Below, piece by piece: positions 30,896 to 32,617 of a DNA stretch of 32,617 nucleotides. The notes beneath the pieces were generated by a model, which made no database searches, was not told the DNA's origin, and saw nothing but the letters and a program-made list of their open reading frames with translations. Position numbers and translations under genes: made by a program. This DNA is from Rikenellaceae bacterium (GTDB taxonomy: Bacteria; Bacteroidota; Bacteroidia; Bacteroidales; Rikenellaceae). Where the stretch lies: assembly GCA_029068395.1 (NCBI GenBank), contig JAIECQ010000123.1:1-32617 (forward strand), given 5' to 3'. Every line of letters starts with the position of its first letter. Positions within the stretch are counted from its first letter, which is position 1.

Positions 30896-32023
30896 ATGAT
30901 TGACTTCGACGAATACATCCGCCAAAACGAGCCTCAAAAACGGGAGAAAGGCTATGCGTGGCAAACTGCAATCGGCTTGCAGGCCGTCGATGGACTTAAG
31001 CCATCCCTCTATCTGATTGAAACCGCCCGAAAAGATATTGAGGGCGAAATTACGATTGACGAAGCAGAACAACTCATAAAAAGCTACTACCAGTCGAAAG
31101 AAGCGCGTACACCTGAAGATGTGGAAATGCACGAGGCGGATACGGCATCGACCAACATTCGCCGACTTCTTACCGAAAAAACATTTGCATTTACGCTTGT
31201 CGGACTGACATCGATTCATCGTCGGATATTCGATGGTGTATTCAAGTTTGCGGGAGAGATTCGCGATTACAATATTACCAAAAAGGAATGGGTGCTGCGC
31301 GGCGATACGGTGCTGTATGTTTCTGCGCCCGATCTTCGCAAAGCGATTGAATACGACTTGGAACAGGAACGCCAGTTCGACTATTCAAAAGTGGACCGGA
31401 ATGGATTAGTGAGCCACATAGCCAAGTTTGTGTCGGGACTATGGCAAATCCATCCGTTCGGCGAGGGAAATACCCGAACAACTGCCGTGTTCACGATTCT
31501 CTATCTACGTTCTATGGGCTTTGACGTAACAAATGACCTATTCGCCAATTATTCGTGGTATTTCCGTAATGCGCTGGTACGCGCCAACTACCAAAACGTG
31601 CAAAAAGGCATTATGCGTAATTCCGAATATTTGGAACTATTTTTCCGCAATCTGTTATTGGGCGAAAATAACGAGCTGCGGAATCGGCATATGGTCGTAA
31701 ATACACCGAAAGAACTGGTTACAGAGCAAGCACAACATGATAACCGTACAAGTACCGAACAACCTACCGTACAAGTAACCGAACAAGTTCTCGCTTTGTT
31801 ACTCGCCTTGTCAAACGAACATTTGTCATTGAAAGGACTAATGGAGAAAGTCGGCTTGAAACATCGCCCGACTTTTATAGAAAACTACATAAACCCTGCT
31901 ATAGAGACTGGTATTCTCAAGATTCTATATCCCGATAAACCCAATCATCCGAGACAGAAATATTTGCTGACAGCAAAAGGGCTGGCCTTATATAATGATC
32001 TAAAGATAAAACATAGTATTTAA
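30896..32023 (+). CDS. Fic-domain protein (probable AMP/NMP-transferase) with C-terminal winged helix
   Basis: Fic enzymes attach AMP or other nucleotide parts to target hydroxyls, and some act as toxins. This 375-aa protein has an N-terminal helical region (KGYAWQTAIGLQAVDGLKPSLYLIETA, DIEGEITIDEAEQLIKSYY) and the Fic core from about 95 to 235. The catalytic HPFGEGNTR (His186) differs from HPFxEGNGR by Thr for the second Gly. A C-terminal winged-helix-like domain (VTEQVLALLLALSNEHLSLKGLMEKVGLKHRPTFIENYINPAIETGIL) follows. The inhibitory S/TxxxEG/N helix of class II Fic proteins is not evident near 83-92 (ADTASTNIRR). It lies 14 bp after the DUF3800 gene, so the two are probably co-transcribed. 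Confidence 0.94.
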   Translation: MIDFDEYIRQNEPQKREKGYAWQTAIGLQAVDGLKPSLYLIETARKDIEGEITIDEAEQLIKSYYQSKEARTPEDVEMHEADTASTNIRRLLTEKTFAFTLVGLTSIHRRIFDGVFKFAGEIRDYNITKKEWVLRGDTVLYVSAPDLRKAIEYDLEQERQFDYSKVDRNGLVSHIAKFVSGLWQIHPFGEGNTRTTAVFTILYLRSMGFDVTNDLFANYSWYFRNALVRANYQNVQKGIMRNSEYLELFFRNLLLGENNELRNRHMVVNTPKELVTEQAQHDNRTSTEQPTVQVTEQVLALLLALSNEHLSLKGLMEKVGLKHRPTFIENYINPAIETGILKILYPDKPNHPRQKYLLTAKGLALYNDLKIKHSI

Positions 32024-32063
32024 TAGTTAGATAATCTCAATTATATTACATTTTCTAAGAGAC

Positions 32064-32355
32064 ATGAACTTATTTGATAAAGATACCATTAAAGACATTC
32101 AATATTTAATCGATAATGGGGAAACATCGGATGGTGGATTTAGAAAATATAGTTTTGTCGTTCAAGGTCATAATGAAAGAAGTGACGGAATCATTATACA
32201 AACTTAACTGTTATATAAATAATCTTGATGGTTCCCTATATAATGTCAAATGGCGCTTAAATCAAGGATGTATTGATACGACTGAACTTTACGAGGATAG
32301 ATTAAAAATATCCGATATGGGAACTTTCCCATTATTTCCTAACGAAATGCTGTAG
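32064..32355 (+). pseudogene. Disrupted small ORF downstream of Fic
   Basis: ATG 32064 opens MNLFDKDTIKDIQYLIDNGETSDGGFRKYSFVV and stops at 32207. An overlapping frame, in the ORF track as 32116-32355 (79 aa), continues as VTESLYKLNCYINNLDGSLYNVKWRLNQ. Both halves look protein-like, and joining them with one frameshift near 32160-32175 gives about 97 residues. I recognise neither part. It may be a frameshifted gene or two overlapping small ORFs. Confidence 0.4.
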
Positions 32356-32370
32356 ATACACGACATTTCT

Positions 32371-32487
32371 ATGTCAGAAACTATATCTAACCACAGTAAT
32401 CTTCAAAAACCATCAGAAACCGCATTTTTTATTGACTACTACATTCCGGATACCATAATGCTGCTAAACTATTGCCACCATACTTGA
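32371..32487 (+). CDS. Very small ORF, unrecognised
   Basis: A 38-aa frame (MSETISNHSNLQ...YIPDTIMLLNYCHHT) follows 15 bp after the previous stop. It is too short to judge; it may be a gene fragment. The rest of the window to 32617 shows no clear gene. Confidence 0.2.
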   Translation: MSETISNHSNLQKPSETAFFIDYYIPDTIMLLNYCHHT

Positions 32488-32617
32488 TACAAGTTATGAG
32501 TGTAACAATAGGATTACAGGTAAAATGATAGAAATAGAGAATGCAGCAAAAAGAGAAAATATGCAATGGACTTTATTCTCTTTTGGTCTGCATGTTTTGT
32601 GAACAGTCAGATAGCGG

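Overview
The window looks like a chromosomal piece of a fairly GC-rich member of the Bacteroidales. The evidence is the recurring Bacteroidetes promoter pattern (a -33 TTG, about 19 nt, then a -7 TAnnTTTG), several genes lacking an obvious Shine-Dalgarno, a degenerate-zinc sirtuin as seen in that group, and the gene families present. Genus cannot be fixed from this sequence alone.

Region 1 (about 1-16.2 kb) is core genome, mostly on the minus strand. It carries asd (lysine/threonine/DAP pathway), a class A penicillin-binding protein overlapping an NhaD-type Na+/H+ antiporter, tRNA-Arg(CCG) and a nucleoid-associated NdpA-family protein. A shared divergent promoter region then drives the NdpA gene and a cobB-type sirtuin. 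Next come a roughly 430-nt gene-free block that looks like a structured RNA with its own terminator, radC, an Lrp/AsnC regulator with tsaB, kbl, fhs, a membrane-anchored SGNH hydrolase, and deoC on the plus strand. Isoleucine is strongly ATA-biased here (13 of 18 Ile codons in deoC).

Region 2 (16.2-17.6 kb) has no intact gene. After a long terminator hairpin behind deoC come about 2.5 copies of a degenerate GC-rich repeat (period about 331 bp between the two best copies), each holding a hairpin with compensatory changes. An isolated C-terminal fragment of a FISUMP/DUF1566-like, C-type-lectin-like protein follows. It ends in GFSVRCVR and resembles the variable region of diversity-generating retroelement targets.

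Region 3 (17.6-28.9 kb) has different codon use (ATC/ATT Ile) and looks like an acquired drug and redox-stress island. It contains a YczE/DUF6198-like membrane protein and an HxlR regulator divergent from an operon of an NTF2-like protein and two flavodoxin-like FMN reductases. An AraC regulator is divergent from a complete tripartite RND pump (lipoprotein adaptor, AcrB-type permease, TolC/OprM-type lipoprotein channel) that overlaps a MATE exporter.

Region 4 (28.9-32.6 kb) is AT-rich accessory DNA. It holds a small XRE repressor with two palindromic operator-like repeats at its promoter, a short decayed reading frame, a DUF3800 protein with a C-terminal winged-helix-like part, a Fic-domain protein, and a disrupted small ORF. 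This XRE-DUF3800-Fic set is the best candidate for an undescribed defence or toxin-type system in the window.
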